Shown here in pieces: positions 22,228 through 34,224 of a DNA stretch of 64,000 nt; the first letter of the stretch is position 1, and every line of letters starts with the position of its first letter. A model generated the notes under the pieces. It did not search any database and had not been told where the DNA came from. It saw only the letters and a list, made by a program, of their open reading frames with translations. The stretch covers positions 2,066,983 through 2,130,982 of the forward strand of contig MU004188.1 of the NCBI GenBank assembly GCA_010093605.1. The letters are read 5' to 3'. The position numbers and the translations under genes were made by a program. The DNA is from Lophium mytilinum (lineage: Eukaryota > Ascomycota > Dothideomycetes > Mytilinidiales > Mytilinidiaceae).

Positions 22228-25200
22228 CTATAGGCTTTTGAATGATGCGAGTAACTCTTGCGATACCAGCCGCGAAGGATGGTCGTCTCGGAGGGCGCGC
22301 GCTTTAACTGCAACCACGTACTCAAGCAGCTCTACCGCCTTCTTTACTTGTCCATCCGCCTTATATGCTCTTGCAAGGTCATGTTGTGATGCTAGTCGGC
22401 TTCGATGATTCTCTGCTAGCGCCTTTCGTAGCGTAACTATGTGTTCCAGCAGCTCTAGGGCCTTCTTTACTTGTCCATCTGCGATGTATGCATTTGCAAG
22501 CGCGTGTTGTGAAGTTAGCCGGTCCGGGTGGTCCTCCGTTAGCACTTCATGTGCTGCGACTACGTGCTCTAGCAGCTCTACCGCCTTCTTCACCTGTCCA
22601 TCTGCTTTGTATACTACTGCAAGCTCATGTTGTGATGCTAGTCGGCGCGGGTGGTTTTCCGCTAGCGCCTCTTGTACTGTAACTACGTGCTCCAGCAGCT
22701 CTACCGCCTCCTTCACCTGTCCATCTGCTTGGTATGCTCCTGCGAGCGCGTGCTCCGATGCTAATCGGTCCGGGTGGTCCTCCTCTAACACCTTCTTGCG
22801 CACGTTAACTACATGCTCTAGCAGCTTTACCGCCTTCTCGATTTGTCCATCTGCTTGGTATGCTCCTGCAAGCCCGTGCTGCGATGCTAGTTGGTTTGGG
22901 TGCTCCTCCTCTAACACCTTCTTGCGCACGTTAACTACATGCTCTAGCAGCTTGACCGCCTTCTTGATTTGTCCATCTGCATAGTATGCTCCTGCAAGCG
23001 CGTGTTCAGATGACAGCCGACTCGAGTTATCCTCATCAAGATGATTCCTCCCTCGACAAGATTCCTCAAGCCACTTCACTGCCTCTCGGATCCTGCCGTC
23101 AGCGTCCAAGCAACGTCCCACCCACCAACACAGTTCGGACCTCTCCTCGAAATCAGAGTCCTGCAGAATCTCTAGCAGTCGTATCGCATGCGGCATATAC
23201 GCTCTCCACACTGCTTGATTCTCGTGTCTGTCTGCCGGGAAGACTTTCGTGACACGTCGGAGTGCTTTGTGTGTAATTATCGCCATAACATTGGCCTGGT
23301 TGATCCATATCCTAGTTGCTAGGTGTACAAGTCGGTGGATATCGTACCACTCCTCCTCACCTTCTTTCTTCTCCCGAGTTTCCTTCTGCCGTCTTGCTAG
23401 GAAAGAGTACGCACAGAGCGTGCCAATGGCCTCATCCATATGGTCTTGCGGCCGCACGCTCGGCAGGATGGATCGCGGTATTGATTTCCACTCGACGCAC
23501 GACATGAACTCCAGGAGGGTTGCCGCTGCCGGATCCTGCGTCCGAATTTGGTTGAAAGACACCACCCAAGTGGTGGCTACCGCATTAGACGTGTTTTGGT
23601 TTGGTTTGGTTTCGTGGGACCCGCTGCTTATGAGTTTGTATCGTGTGATGTCGCGGAATTCTCTGCTCATGAGGCGGACAATGCTCTGCTCCGTGCTCCG
23701 GAGCAGCCCCAGGTACTTCGCAATAGACATCGGTTTCCGGTTGAGATAGGCAGCTGCTTGAGCAATGGCCAGAGGTAGGTATGTCAACTCGTCCAGCAGC
23801 TCACTCGTGGCCGCACTGTCGCGGAGGAGGTCCTTTCTCAACGACGGCTTCAGCGACTTCTCTAAGAAATCGGCGGCGTCTTCTGGGTTCATTGCCTCAA
23901 GCTCTATGACGCCGTCTGCATCTGTTAATAACTCGACTACATCTGGCGTACGCGTGGTGAACAAAAATAGGCCCTCCTCGCTCCTCGGCAGGTAATCGTA
24001 TATTCCCTTCGACTGCTTAGTTCCAAAGATGATACCTGGATCGTCTGCGTTATCAAGAACTATCAGCCATCGCCCCGCTTGTGCTGCACTCAAACATTCT
24101 TTTACTAGCTCTTTCGCATCCTCATTTGGGTCTGTGGCTCGAGGTATGCGCAGGAGTTTCGCAACTTCCACACACGCCTGCTCAAAGGTCTCCATGCTCA
24201 GAGCGGACATCCAGAAGATAGAGCAGTCTGGCCAAGCTTCTTTTACTTTGTACGCGAATTGTAGCGCAATCTGTGTCTTTCCAGTTCCACCGAGCCCGGC
24301 GATAGACATTTTATGGCAGTCCGGATTTTCCATCAGCTTCTCTTTCAGCACGTCGAGTTCATGTTCTCTTCCAGTAAAGGATGGATTCTTGAAAAACGGA
24401 ATATAATAGATTGCAGGTTCTATTCTAGCATCAGCGCTAACATACTAGAGAAAAAGACGACCGATACACTAACTGCTTGCGCTTTCCATGGCCTCTTCTA
24501 CCGTCGGGACAGCCGTCACCTCTGACGGCATTAACACCGAGAGCAGCTCCTTTGCCCATGCTGCCGCCGTCCCCGCCGCATACGGCTGCCACTTCTTATT
24601 CTTGTGCGAGTCGGCATAGTCGCAAATACCGCGGATGACGAGGCAGGGGAAGCGGTTCATCAGCCCCGCTGCCTCCATTTCAAAGCAAAGGACGCCGTCG
24701 AGCTCAGCGCTGACCCTATCTCTTTCAGCAGCATTCTTCATAACCAGATTCCCAGATGCAATTGTTCCGTAATGCACCATCACTTCCTCTCCCTTCTCAC
24801 GCGGCGGCCGACTCTCTTGCTCTTCGGCGCTGCACCGGTCACACGTCGGCCCTTTTTCGTGGTCGTATGTTGCTTTGAACAAAATGTCAGGTCCCGTCTT
24901 GGTGCGCTGGAACTTGGAAACATTGTCGAACTTGGCGATGTGCTCGGCGAGCCTGCTTCTACCCCTGTTTTCGTTTGCACGCACTCGCGCAACCGCTCCC
25001 AGTAGCTTCGTCGGCGGAAAGGCCAGCGACCCCATCCGCTTGAATCCACTTAGCGTGTCCAGTCCTAGGTCGAATTGTACCACCCCGCCGAAAGTACTCT
25101 CCGGTTGACTGACCACCACGTCCCCCAGGCGAATATCGGCCTCAGCGCTCGGCACGCCTCCGCCAATTCCCACCATCAGCCCAAACCGGATCCGCTTGAA

Positions 25201-25449
25201 CGTCGCCCTCATCTGCACGGCGACCGCGGCCGCAGAATTCGTGCCAATCTGACCAGCTGGCAGACATCCAATCACCACATTATGTCCTCCTATCGACCCC
25301 AGGGCGTATAGGTTCTCGTCGTTGTCGCCGAGAGCGAGCCCAAGGCTGGGGTGCTCTTCCTCGAGCATCTCCTGCGCCGCGGCCAGCTCGATCGGGAGGG
25401 CGCATATCCATCCGATTGTGTAGTCTTCGCGGCGTAGCTGGGGAGCCAT
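22228..25449 (-). CDS. NLR-like receptor: PNP_UDP - NB-ARC - TPR
   Basis: Exons 24502-25449 and 22228-24444 with a 57-bp intron (ACG|GTAGAA...CTCTAG), about 1,055 residues. Residues about 8-310 form a nucleoside-phosphorylase-like domain: [39 protein letters not shown] and [20 protein letters not shown]-type core (here beginning [11 protein letters not shown]), then GICDYADSHKN. An NB-ARC ATPase follows with Walker A GLGGTGKT, Walker B RWLIVLDNADD and LTYLPLAIAQAAAYL. The C-terminus is six 41-42-residue TPR units of the form ADGQVKKAVELLEHVV. In fungi this architecture belongs to STAND receptors implicated in non-self recognition and programmed cell death; the head is usually thought to be an effector or enzyme domain. 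The specific ligand is unknown. The intron position is inferred, because the first exon otherwise stops at 24469. Confidence 0.85.
22246..23015 (-). repeat. TPR-encoding tandem repeat, 123-126 bp x 6, high internal identity
   Basis: Units encode (S/A)(S/E)(E/Q)HxLAxAYxADGQ followed by (V/I)(K/E)(K/E)AV(K/E)LLEHVV and a variable linker ending HP(D/N/R)(R/Q)L. Two adjacent units share the same linker (NVRKKVLEE). Confidence 0.9.
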
Positions 25450-27259
25450 TTGGAGCGGTTACGAGGGAGGTGGGATAGTTGAGGTGGTGTTTTGGGGGGG
25501 CATCGTGTGAAGCGTGCGAAGCGGACCGCCCGGTGGGATGCGCTGGCGGCGCTTCCACCGACATCTTTGCTGCCGCTCAGCCTCAGCCTCATGGCCGCTG
25601 TGGCCTTGGCCTGAGGAGTGGACGTCGAGAGAAGCGCGCGGCCCGTGCTATTGGTCGTCGGCCCGGCGCGACCGGGCCGGGGATCTGGCACGGGCCCCGA
25701 GATAAGCGACTAAATAAGTATATTAATTTCTGGGCATAGTGTTAAGTTCCAGCTAAATCTATATAGAATATCGTAATATCCAACATGCGATAGTGTGGTA
25801 CAGCCCATTTTCCTACATCGACATTGAATAAAGGGTTTTGCATCTGGGCGGGTAGGCCTTGGTACCTTAGTTCCCCCGGGGGCCCTTGAATCTTACCAAT
25901 TTGGAGGCACCAGCTTCTAAATTACTGACACGTAGCTCTGATCAGGTTATTCTTTCTATAAGATGACACGACCACTTGGAAAAAGATGTATCCCTATGAT
26001 CACGTCTCCCTGCACTTGCCGACCATGTGTCTCGGCCTTTTGGTATAAGAAGCGGTGGAGGCGTACTGCATCACGAATAGTCTATGAGTGGCGTCGGCGG
26101 TATCTCTTATCCTCGACTGAGTAGTTGACCAGTGCGGATACGAACTGCCCCCAAAACAGATCCTGTGATCGGCGCCGGATCTCATCGCATCGGCACAACG
26201 CTCCATAATGCCATTCGGATTTCCGCAGTCGAAATTTACGAAGATGAACTTACTACCAGACAGAAAATCCGAAGGGGCCGTCGAAACGAGTTGCTGAAAT
26301 GGCTTCCGGGAAGCAGAAGATAAATACCGAAATCTAGACTTTCAAAGCTGAACCTCCGTAACCAGGTCAAGGCACACTCTTGCCCTTGAACTCACGAACA
26401 CAGCATCGCCGGTGACCTACGAGAGAGTGCTAGGTAGATAATCCGGAGCCCTCCGAGTAGTGATTTTGCGATGGCCAGAAATAGTTAACATAGTCAGTCG
26501 TGAGGATTTAAGCGGATGCCACCTCCCAAGACTGCATTTGACTTAAAGCACAGGATACCAATAGGGCACTTCACACTCTCGGGAAACCTCGCTCAAGACT
26601 AGACGTGAATAGACGACTGTAATGGCCGAGATTCAACTTGCATGAATGACTGGGAACGCAAAATCTTGGCTACTCGATCAACGTATGCAGATGCGGGAGC
26701 TCGTATGCTTACGGGACACTCACCGAAAACTCGGATTTCCTGCGATCTGATCTGATGCTCGCCTTCTTATTGAAGCACCCAGAGCATACTGAATAAAGAC
26801 TCTTTTGACGACGCAAAAAAATTACTGAGGCTATCGTCCGAGCTGGATTAGTTCAAGGAAGGCCGAAAGCGCACGAGGAATACGCCCGTAGCTTTATCAG
26901 AGTACTGTATATGGTATCGGACGCTCGTTGCTTATGACAGACATTGCTAGGAGGTCATGATCAACTGACGGAAGACGCTAACGGCCGTCGCAAAGCTGCA
27001 GCACTCGAGAGCATCGCAAGGCTTCACACTCACTTCCGCAAAATGAACCTTTCTTCAAAGTATGCTTCTCCTCCTCCTCCTTCGCTTCAGCAAGGGTAGT
27101 TGTGGTGACGCAGAAGCCAGTCCCAAAAGCAGCTTCGTCTGGCTACTAACAATGTATGACCTAGCTCTAGTCTTATAGTGCCTGCTTCTTGCTATCAGGC
27201 CCCTGCCAGCAGCCGTGCTCCGCTCTTGTCTTGTTGGTGTTGAGCCCAACAACTGTATA
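25450..27259. other. 1.8-kb gap between the two NLR genes
   Basis: No supportable gene. A GC-rich stretch at about 25541-25640 (CTGCCGCTCAGCCTCA...) resembles one at about 31320-31385 upstream of the second NLR gene. The rest (25740-27050) shows no repeat or coding signal that I can defend. Confidence 0.5.
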
Positions 27260-30200
27260 CTATACTGGATCTGGGGAGAGTCGTGCTCCTTTTTTCAGCA
27301 GTATCTGCACAACCTTCTCATGCCCTTTTTTTGAAGCCGCCTGGAGAGCATTGCCGTAGTCATTCACGTTTGCTCCGCTGTCTAGCAGTATCTGGACAAC
27401 TTTCTCGTGCCCTTCTCCTGAAGCAGCCTGGAGAGCATTGTTGTAGTCTCCTCCACTTTGGGCATTAACATCTGCTCTACTGTCTAGCAGTATCTGGATA
27501 ATCCCCTCGTGCCCCCCTGCAGAAGCCGCCTGCAGAGCAGTACCGAATTCTCCACCTTGGGCATTAATGTCTGCTCCCTTGTCTAGCAATATCTGAACAA
27601 TCTTCTCGTGCCCAAGTAAAGAAGCAGCCTGTAGAGCAGTGCCGTAGAGTCTGCTTTGGGCATTAACATCTGCTCTATTATCTAGCAGCATCTGGACAAC
27701 CTTCTCGTGCCCCTCTTCAGAAGCCGCTTGCAGAGCAGTGCCGAATTCTCCGCCTTGGGCATTAATGTCTGCTCCCTTGTCTAGCAGTATCTGAACAACC
27801 TTCTCGTGCCCGTTTGAAGAAGCAGCCAGGAGAGCAGTGCCGTAGAATCCGCCTTGGGCATTAACGTCTGCTCTATTATCTAGCAGCATCTGTACAACCT
27901 TCTCATGCCCCTCTTCAGAAGCCGCCTGCAGCGCATTATTATGGTATTCTCCACTTTGGGCATTAACGTCTGCTCCGCGGTTTAGCAGCATCTTAACAAT
28001 CTTCTCGTGACCATTATAGCTAGCAGCCTTGAGGGCAGTAGCGTCGTCCCTGCCCTGCGCATTGACATCTGCTCCCTCGTCTAGCAGTATCTGGACAATC
28101 TTTTCATTGCCGTTTTCACTAGCGCCCACAAGAGGATTGGCGTGGTGACTTCCCTCGCCGTTGATGTCCAAACCCCGAGCGATCAAGGCCTTGACTTCGT
28201 TTGTTAAACCCCCAATTGATGCGTAATATAGTGCAACAAGTGGCTTCCTTCTTATTCTGTCCCATTGCGAATTTAATTCGTATGTGCTCACAAAAAACGT
28301 CAGAGATCTTTCGTTGTCTAGAAAAAGTTCCATAATCAACTTGTGCAAAAGGCCGGCCTCCTCTTCGTTTGCAGCAGCATGGCCCATCCAGTGATTCGCG
28401 CAATAGAGAGCGAACGGGAACGCTTTGGTCAGCTCAGCCGTATAGTCGGACGTAGTGGGGTCGGTGTCCTCAATGAGCTCATGCATCGAAAGCGTTTGAT
28501 CCATATCCAAAAGATATGCCACACAGACTGTTGCAATCGATGACCTGGCCGCAGCTTCTTGGAACGCTTGCGCGAAGTTTCCTTGAACCCGGGTTGACGT
28601 AAGATAATCCTTCACTGAGAAATGTGCCAAGCGAAGCTCTAAATTTTCGCGGTCTTTCTCGTCTTCGTCGTCTTCGTTTTTTCTTCTCGCTTTTGTAGTC
28701 ACTACAGCGACTAGGCTCGAACAGTATCGCGCGATCTCTTGTGGATTAGGCATCCTCCACTTACAATCAAAGTGTGGCTCTGCTTTAGGATGCACTGCTA
28801 TTGCATCAACGAGCTCCTTAATCCGCAAAGGCCGCTCGGAGAATGATAAGAATTGTAGAATTCTGATCGCCTTCGGTTTGTGTCTCGGAGGAATAGCTTT
28901 CAAGATTCGGGCATAAGTTTCGTCCAAGGTATCCGGTAGAGATTCGAGAGCGTCCTGAAGGTCGTCGTAATCAAGGCACTCCACCAAAGCATCTACTTGG
29001 CATGCAGCCCATCTGAACCTATGCGATATTAGCTTAGTGGTGAAGTACGAGCGGTAGTGGATTAAGACCAAAATCTCACATTCCATCTGCTTTCTCCATT
29101 AGTCTGGTCTCCATGTCGTTCTGGACTTCAGGCCTCGATCGCCATCGTTTGAGGCCCTTATCCTCTCTAATCCTCGTCCGAACGTACGCGCGGATATCAG
29201 CGGTGATAGAGTCGCCACGAAGAGGCATAAGGTTGTCTTTGTGTACCCATTCACATATTTCCGACTTGATGTCTTCTTCTAGGCGACTCGTTACAATAAG
29301 ATGGACATTTCCATGTTCGGGGTTACGGAGGCCTGTTATCCATGAGAGCAATCCCTCTGTTGGATTGCCGCTTCTTGTGCTGCATTCGTCCAGGGCATCC
29401 AGGACAATCCACACCTCGTCGACCAGCTGTAGCATATCCAAGAGAGTCTTGCAAAGCTTCTCACACGTTGGCTGATCACGACCGTCACTACAAGCGGCGA
29501 ATAAGGATTCCAGTTGTGTCCGGGTGTCTTCCCACTTGTAGTAAAGCTGACTTATGAAAGAGCGGACCATGTTCCCAAGCGTTTGCTTGTTGGTATCGTT
29601 GAAGTCGAAGTAGAAGTAAAGGAGCGATTTAGAGGATTTGACTTCCTCTATGTGCCTGATAACAGTAGAGCTGAGGATAGTCTTGCCACATCCAGGAATG
29701 CCAAATAGCCATAAAAAGGAATTCCGCTGTGTCTTCCATTTCGCGAAATTCGAGCTTTCCAAGAGCCAACTGCCTGAACCTTCGTGGCGTTGCTGTAGGG
29801 CTTTGTTGTAGTTCGTTGAGGGATCTGGGGCCTGCAGCCATTGCTCCATCTTGTCCTGCATGCGTTCAAGGCCCATGGAGTTCACAGTATCACGCACTTC
29901 ATTGACATTTGCGTTCACTTAAACTCGTTAACATAACAAATTGCATAGTTCATTGCGCTGACTGACCTGAAGCAAGAATATCGCTGATCTTCCTTTCAGC
30001 CTCGACCTTGTTTGGAGGAATCCGACAAAGAATATCTTTGGCATACGCAGCCGCCGTCATCGCTGCATAGCCCTGCCACTCGTCGTTCTTATGAGTATCA
30101 GAGTAGTCACAGATGCCACGAATAACCAAGCAAGGAAATTGGTTCATCAACCCTGCGGCTTCCATCTCAAAACACATCACATCCTTTTCCTTCGCAAATT

Positions 30201-30957
30201 TATCTCGCAATGCAGCATCCTTCATCAGCTGGTTTGCTGAAGCAATCAGACCGTAGTGAATCGTGGGATTTTCTTCGTCTCCGGCCCGTTCCTTTCGCGG
30301 TACCAATTTGATTGGATCATCACCACATTCTCCGGCACACGTTGCTTCGTCGTTTCGAGGGTGCAGGACCGTGGTTTGATAGAGCCTGTCACTACTCGGG
30401 CTTGGCCGCTGGTACTTCTTCCTTAGTCTTAAGTTCTTCTGGAGAATGCTATTGATAGCCGCGTCAATTTGATGCCCCTTTCTCTCGTATTGGGCCTTAA
30501 GTCCACTCACAGCGGTCCGTAGGAGACCTGGTGACTGGTTCAAAAACGCTGTCTCTTGGAAGATCTGATCTTGGATTGTTCTGCCGAAGTCATATTGGAA
30601 CACGCCGCCATTTCCATCGCTGCGAGCGCTGACAACAACGTCGCCTAGTCGGATATCGTGCTTTTGACTAGGCGCGCCGCCCCCAATGCCAACCATCAGA
30701 CCGATTCGGACGTTGGGAAAGCTGTGCAGCATATCTCTTGCGACAGTTGCTGCAGATGCCGTGCCGTACTCCCCGTCGGGTAAGACTGCGATGACGACGT
30801 TGTGCTTTCCAATTCTACCGAGGGTATAATCATTGCTATCGTTCGGGGAAACGTATTCCGGTCCTTCGTGCTCTTCGTCGAGAAACTCTTGTGCGGCAAC
30901 GTACTCCGTGCTTATGGCGCTGATCCAGCCCACGGTATAGTCGTTAGGGCTCGACAT
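27260..30957 (-). CDS. NLR-like receptor: PNP_UDP - NACHT - ankyrin
   Basis: Exons 29967-30957, 29080-29917 and 27260-29018; introns of 49 bp (GTCAGT...TTTAAG) and 61 bp (GTGAGA...GCATAG), about 1,195 residues. The head (residues about 1-330) is a second PNP_UDP domain: [59 protein letters not shown]. The NACHT ATPase follows with [11 protein letters not shown], Walker [11 protein letters not shown], Walker [12 protein letters not shown], and the winged-helix block completed across intron 2 ([18 protein letters not shown]). About ten 33-residue ankyrin units form the C-terminus, most very alike ([20 protein letters not shown]). Such proteins act as cytoplasmic sensors in fungal incompatibility and defence; ligand unknown. 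It lies on the same strand as the first NLR gene, 1.8 kb upstream of it, and shares only the head type with it. Confidence 0.88.
27275..28200 (-). repeat. Ankyrin-encoding tandem repeat, about 99 bp, high internal identity
   Basis: About ten units; the segment [20 protein letters not shown] occurs twice without change and [11 protein letters not shown] recurs in alternate units, suggesting recent shuffling of two-unit blocks. Confidence 0.88.
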
Positions 30958-31400
30958 GCTCGACTTCGGAGCCTGTAATGCTCAGATATCTAGCACGGCT
31001 GAGCATCAGTTGAAGAAATGTATTGTATGCTGTATCACAACCAGACACGGGCTCGATGGGGTCTACGGGTCGGATAGTCCAGATTCTAAGGCTGAGGCGG
31101 CTAGGATAAAGAGCAGAACCTCAGCCGATCGTAGGAGCGAGTATATTTCTCGATACTGTTGTCTCAAGCACGCGGAATCAGCTTGCGGGTCGAAGTAATG
31201 CCTGTAGGTTGCGGCGCAGAGGGAAGACGTCGAGACAGCAGAGAGGAACCTTCAGACGTAAGCGCTGGCTTCTTCTGCCGCGTGGAGCAGAGAAGGCTGG
31301 CAGCACCCGCAAGAACATGTTTTGTGCCGCTCAGCCTCATGGCTGCTGCCGGGCTTTCAGCGCGGGCGGGCTGAGGGGTGGATGTTTGAGGACTAGTGTA
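30958..31400. other. Upstream region of second NLR gene
   Basis: Non-coding. Contains the GC-rich motif GCCGCTCAGCCTCATGG near 31326 that also occurs upstream of the first NLR gene. The MITE insertion follows directly. Confidence 0.45.
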
Positions 31401-31624
31401 CAGCGTTTTGACACGTCTGATGAACTAGCGCGAAAAGCAAGCCACCAAAGGTAGCCACAAAAGCAGGATTATGCAGAAAGTAACGACTCGCTGCAGAATA
31501 GGACGGATTAGAACGAATGAAACCTCTTTTCGGACTAAACCTTACCAACTTTACCAAATCTGAGCAAAGTATTCTACACGTGGCTTCAAAGCTGAGCTAG
31601 TTCATCGGATGTGTCAAGACGCTG
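31401..31624. mobile_element. MITE copy 1 (mariner-like, TA target)
   Basis: 224 bp between TA dinucleotides (31399-31400 and 31625-31626). The ends are inverted repeats of about 45 bp: CAGCGTTTTGACACGTCTGA at the left and the complement of CAGCGTCTTGACACATCCGA at the right, both continuing into TGAACTAGC. No coding capacity. It belongs to the same family as the copy at 41123-41347. Confidence 0.85.
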
Positions 31625-31799
31625 TAACATGCTTCAAACTCTACGGTGCTCCAAACTCCAAAGAAGAACGTGCATGCGACGTGATACGCTCAACTAAAAC
31701 CAAGCTCTACTCACGTCACATTTACGCTCGAATTCAAAATCGATTCTTCGCGCCTAATCATCGTCGGGCGAGCCAAGGCTGAAAGCACTGGGGAGACGC

Positions 31800-32405
31800 C
31801 CCAAAATAGCGGGGAAAGGTGCCTTGTATCTCTCGCAGCCTGTTGGCGCTGGCGGCGGTTCCGATGTGCTGCGGCCGGGCGTGGAGTGACGCTGAACGAT
31901 GATAGGCGTGTGGCTTCGCAGTACATGCAGGAAGGCGGGGCAACAGGCTCTGTTGTCAGCTTGCGGCGGAACGGAGACAAGGCTGAGACCGCCACCACTG
32001 AAAATAGTGAGGCTGACGATAGGCAAGTATGAGTCCACCAGAGGCCCGGCGCAAGGACCGATAGGGAGCTGTCCTGATGATGGAGGAAGCAGGGATATGA
32101 CCACCAAGGTCCATGGAAGCTATTGAATTGTGGTAGGAAGACTTTACAATGTAAGGCTGAGTTGCGACAGCCCTAGCTCCTAGCAGTGAGACTACTCGGC
32201 AAATAGGCGAGGTAGCTATCCCGAGATAGCTTAGCGCAATCGGCCTCGTTGTTTTCCTTAGAGATCTAGCACGCCTTACAAGTCCCCACATCCTGCAGAA
32301 TACAGAAAAGAGGCGGCGGAGCAGAGTGGTGAATAGCGGGCAGTAATAGGCTGAAAAGGGAAGAATTTTGGCTGGAGGCTGAGATGTTGACCGGTGCGGG
32401 CCAGC
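31800..32405 (+). repeat. Dispersed repeat, copy A
   Basis: Colinear with 40400-40875: shared blocks ACAAGGCTGAGACCGC (31977), GGCGATAGG/GACGATAGG, AGTGGTGAATAGCGG and GACCGGTGCGGGCCAG (32389). Copies are diverged and of unequal length. No terminal repeats or protein recognised, so the element type is unknown. Confidence 0.6.
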
Positions 32406-32982
32406 CGCTAGGCTGCAAAAGAATCATAGCGGCAAAGAGGGGCAGGCAAAAGCCAACATTAGGTACTTTCTCGACAACATCATGCAGTGGGGCGCAATCC
32501 GCATTTGACCTTATACGCCTAACCTGTAGTACGTACAGGCCGAAGTAGTCAGGCTAAAAAATTTGTCCAGCCAGTCTCACCTTGCGTGTGCTACAAACAT
32601 CATTTCACGCAGAAGCCACGTCCGGCATTCGGTTCAGTACAGTTCAGATGCAGTCACTCACCGTCTTGCATTTCTGTAAGCAGCATCTATATCCCATTCT
32701 AATCTAAGCTGAGGCGGACATAGCTTCAAGAGGCTGGATGCGAGATACGAAGAGCCTCGACCAGTGTCTTAATGTGCAGCAGTGCTTCCCCCGTCGCTTT
32801 ATCCTAGCTAAAAACTGAATTAGAACCATGGTGCCCCAGCACTTCAATACACGTATCTCTCACCATACTTACAGTCATTTATCCAGCACTAATGGGCTTG
32901 AAGGTTAGTAGAGAGAGATGTCTTCTCTGCCGACCGAGAACTTGCGCCGGAGCTATCACAACGCTTCCACATACCCCAGCAT
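32406..32982. other. Region 5' of the CorA-like gene
   Basis: Mostly non-coding. From about 32912 a frame reads SADRELAPELSQRFHIPQHM straight into the CorA-like gene, so part of this is probably coding exon whose start I cannot place. Confidence 0.5.
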
Positions 32983-34189
32983 ATGCTATCGCACGTGTAT
33001 CGGAACTCCAATGGCTTCTTCAGCTTCGAAGAAACCTTCGATGAGCATAGCCATCTTCAATCTTATGGTATGTACCAGGATGCTCACAAAACAAACGGGC
33101 TAATTGAGCACTGCCCAGACACGATTTTCCGTGTTTTAGTCAAAGTCGTCGCGCAAAACACCATACCAGACTACACATGGCATGAAATGACGTTCTTTTC
33201 GCGCTGGAGCCCTCTCAGATCGTTCATCCTGTGCATTGGGATACCGCCTTCGTTTTCAACAGTCCTTCAAGATACCCTACTCCAAATGTGGCCTAGATTC
33301 CCACCTTCGGAACCGTACTCGTTGCATGTGCCGCTGTTAGAGACAATTGTCGCCATGCAAGAGACGTCTGTGTGGTCTGTGCGAGACGTAGTGCGTGACA
33401 TCGAGAAGGTGAGGGCGTCGAATTCGTTAGCGACATTAGCGACATCCCTTGTAATAACTTGAGGACTAGGATCGTCAGACTCGCGGGATGCAGAATTTTC
33501 TGAAGATGCATGATCTAGCGAGGCATGCCATTCATTCTTTCGAATCGCTCAGCGTGTTTATAGAGACACTCGGAGCTCTTCAGCAACAGGTTCTGGATCT
33601 TACGCGTAAGACTAAGCAAGGAAGCGGAGAGTCCACCAAGGCTTCTTACAAGATCCGATCGCATGTCGATTCTCAGATCCGGATGCTTCGCAATCTGCTA
33701 CTACGCGCACAATCCAATAAGGAACGACTCCAGAACGAAATCGCTCTTGTGAGACGAATGTCCCAGCTAGGAGGAAGCGTCACTGACTTTTGCTAGGCCT
33801 ACAACATGATCGCTCAAGGAGATAGCAAGACAATGACTGACTTGGGGAAGTCAGCGAGGGACGATACCACCGCAATGAAGACAATTGCCGTCGTGACAAT
33901 GGCTTTTTTGCCCCCAACGTTCATATCAGTCAGTCTTCTGAGCCGTGCTTGTCAGAGGAAAGCTAAAATACCGTAGGCAATCTTCAGCACGAGCTTCTTC
34001 AGCTTCGCACCTGAGCGTGACGGTCACGCCGCGAGTTGGTCGGTTTCACACAAGTTCTGGATCTATTGGGTATTTGCAGTGCCACTGACGGCTTTAACAA
34101 TGGGAATTTGGTTATGGCACCATAGAATGAGAGGGATCGAGAGAAAGACACGGCTACCAGGCCTAGCAAATAAGCTGCTTCCGAAGTAG
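32983..34189 (+). CDS. CorA-like membrane protein (Mg2+-transporter-like C-terminus)
   Basis: Exons 32983-33450, 33494-33748, 33797-33928 and 33977-34189 (introns 43, 48 and 48 bp), 355 residues from the first ATG; similarity to the family begins about 25 codons earlier, so an upstream exon is likely. The N-terminal half has the fungal pattern SNGFFSFEETFDEHSHLQSY. The middle is helical (HDLARHAIHSFESL). The end has two membrane segments, VVTMAFLPPTFIS plus AIFSTSFFSF and FWIYWVFAVPLTALTMGIWLW, in the place of the CorA transmembrane pair. The classic CorA Gly-Met-Asn pore motif is not seen, so magnesium transport should not be assumed. Intron 2 removes an apparent stop (TTGCTAG). Such proteins often sit near fungal incompatibility loci; this one lies 2 kb from an NLR gene. 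Confidence 0.75.
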
Positions 34190-34224
34190 CCATCGCCTAA
34201 TCGCTACCAATCGGTAGCTACTAG

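Noticed and set aside
22439-22984. Plus-strand repetitive frame of 181 codons
   Set aside because: It is the complement of the TPR repeats.
24445-24501. Two separate genes (PNP_UDP and NB-ARC-TPR) at 22.2-25.4 kb
   Set aside because: A 57-bp intron joins them in frame, and the joined order is a known fungal STAND architecture also seen in the next gene.
33749-33796. In-frame stop breaking the CorA-like gene
   Set aside because: A 48-bp intron with a GTGAGA donor, CTGAC branch site and TTGCTAG end removes it and restores the family reading IALAYNMIAQGD.
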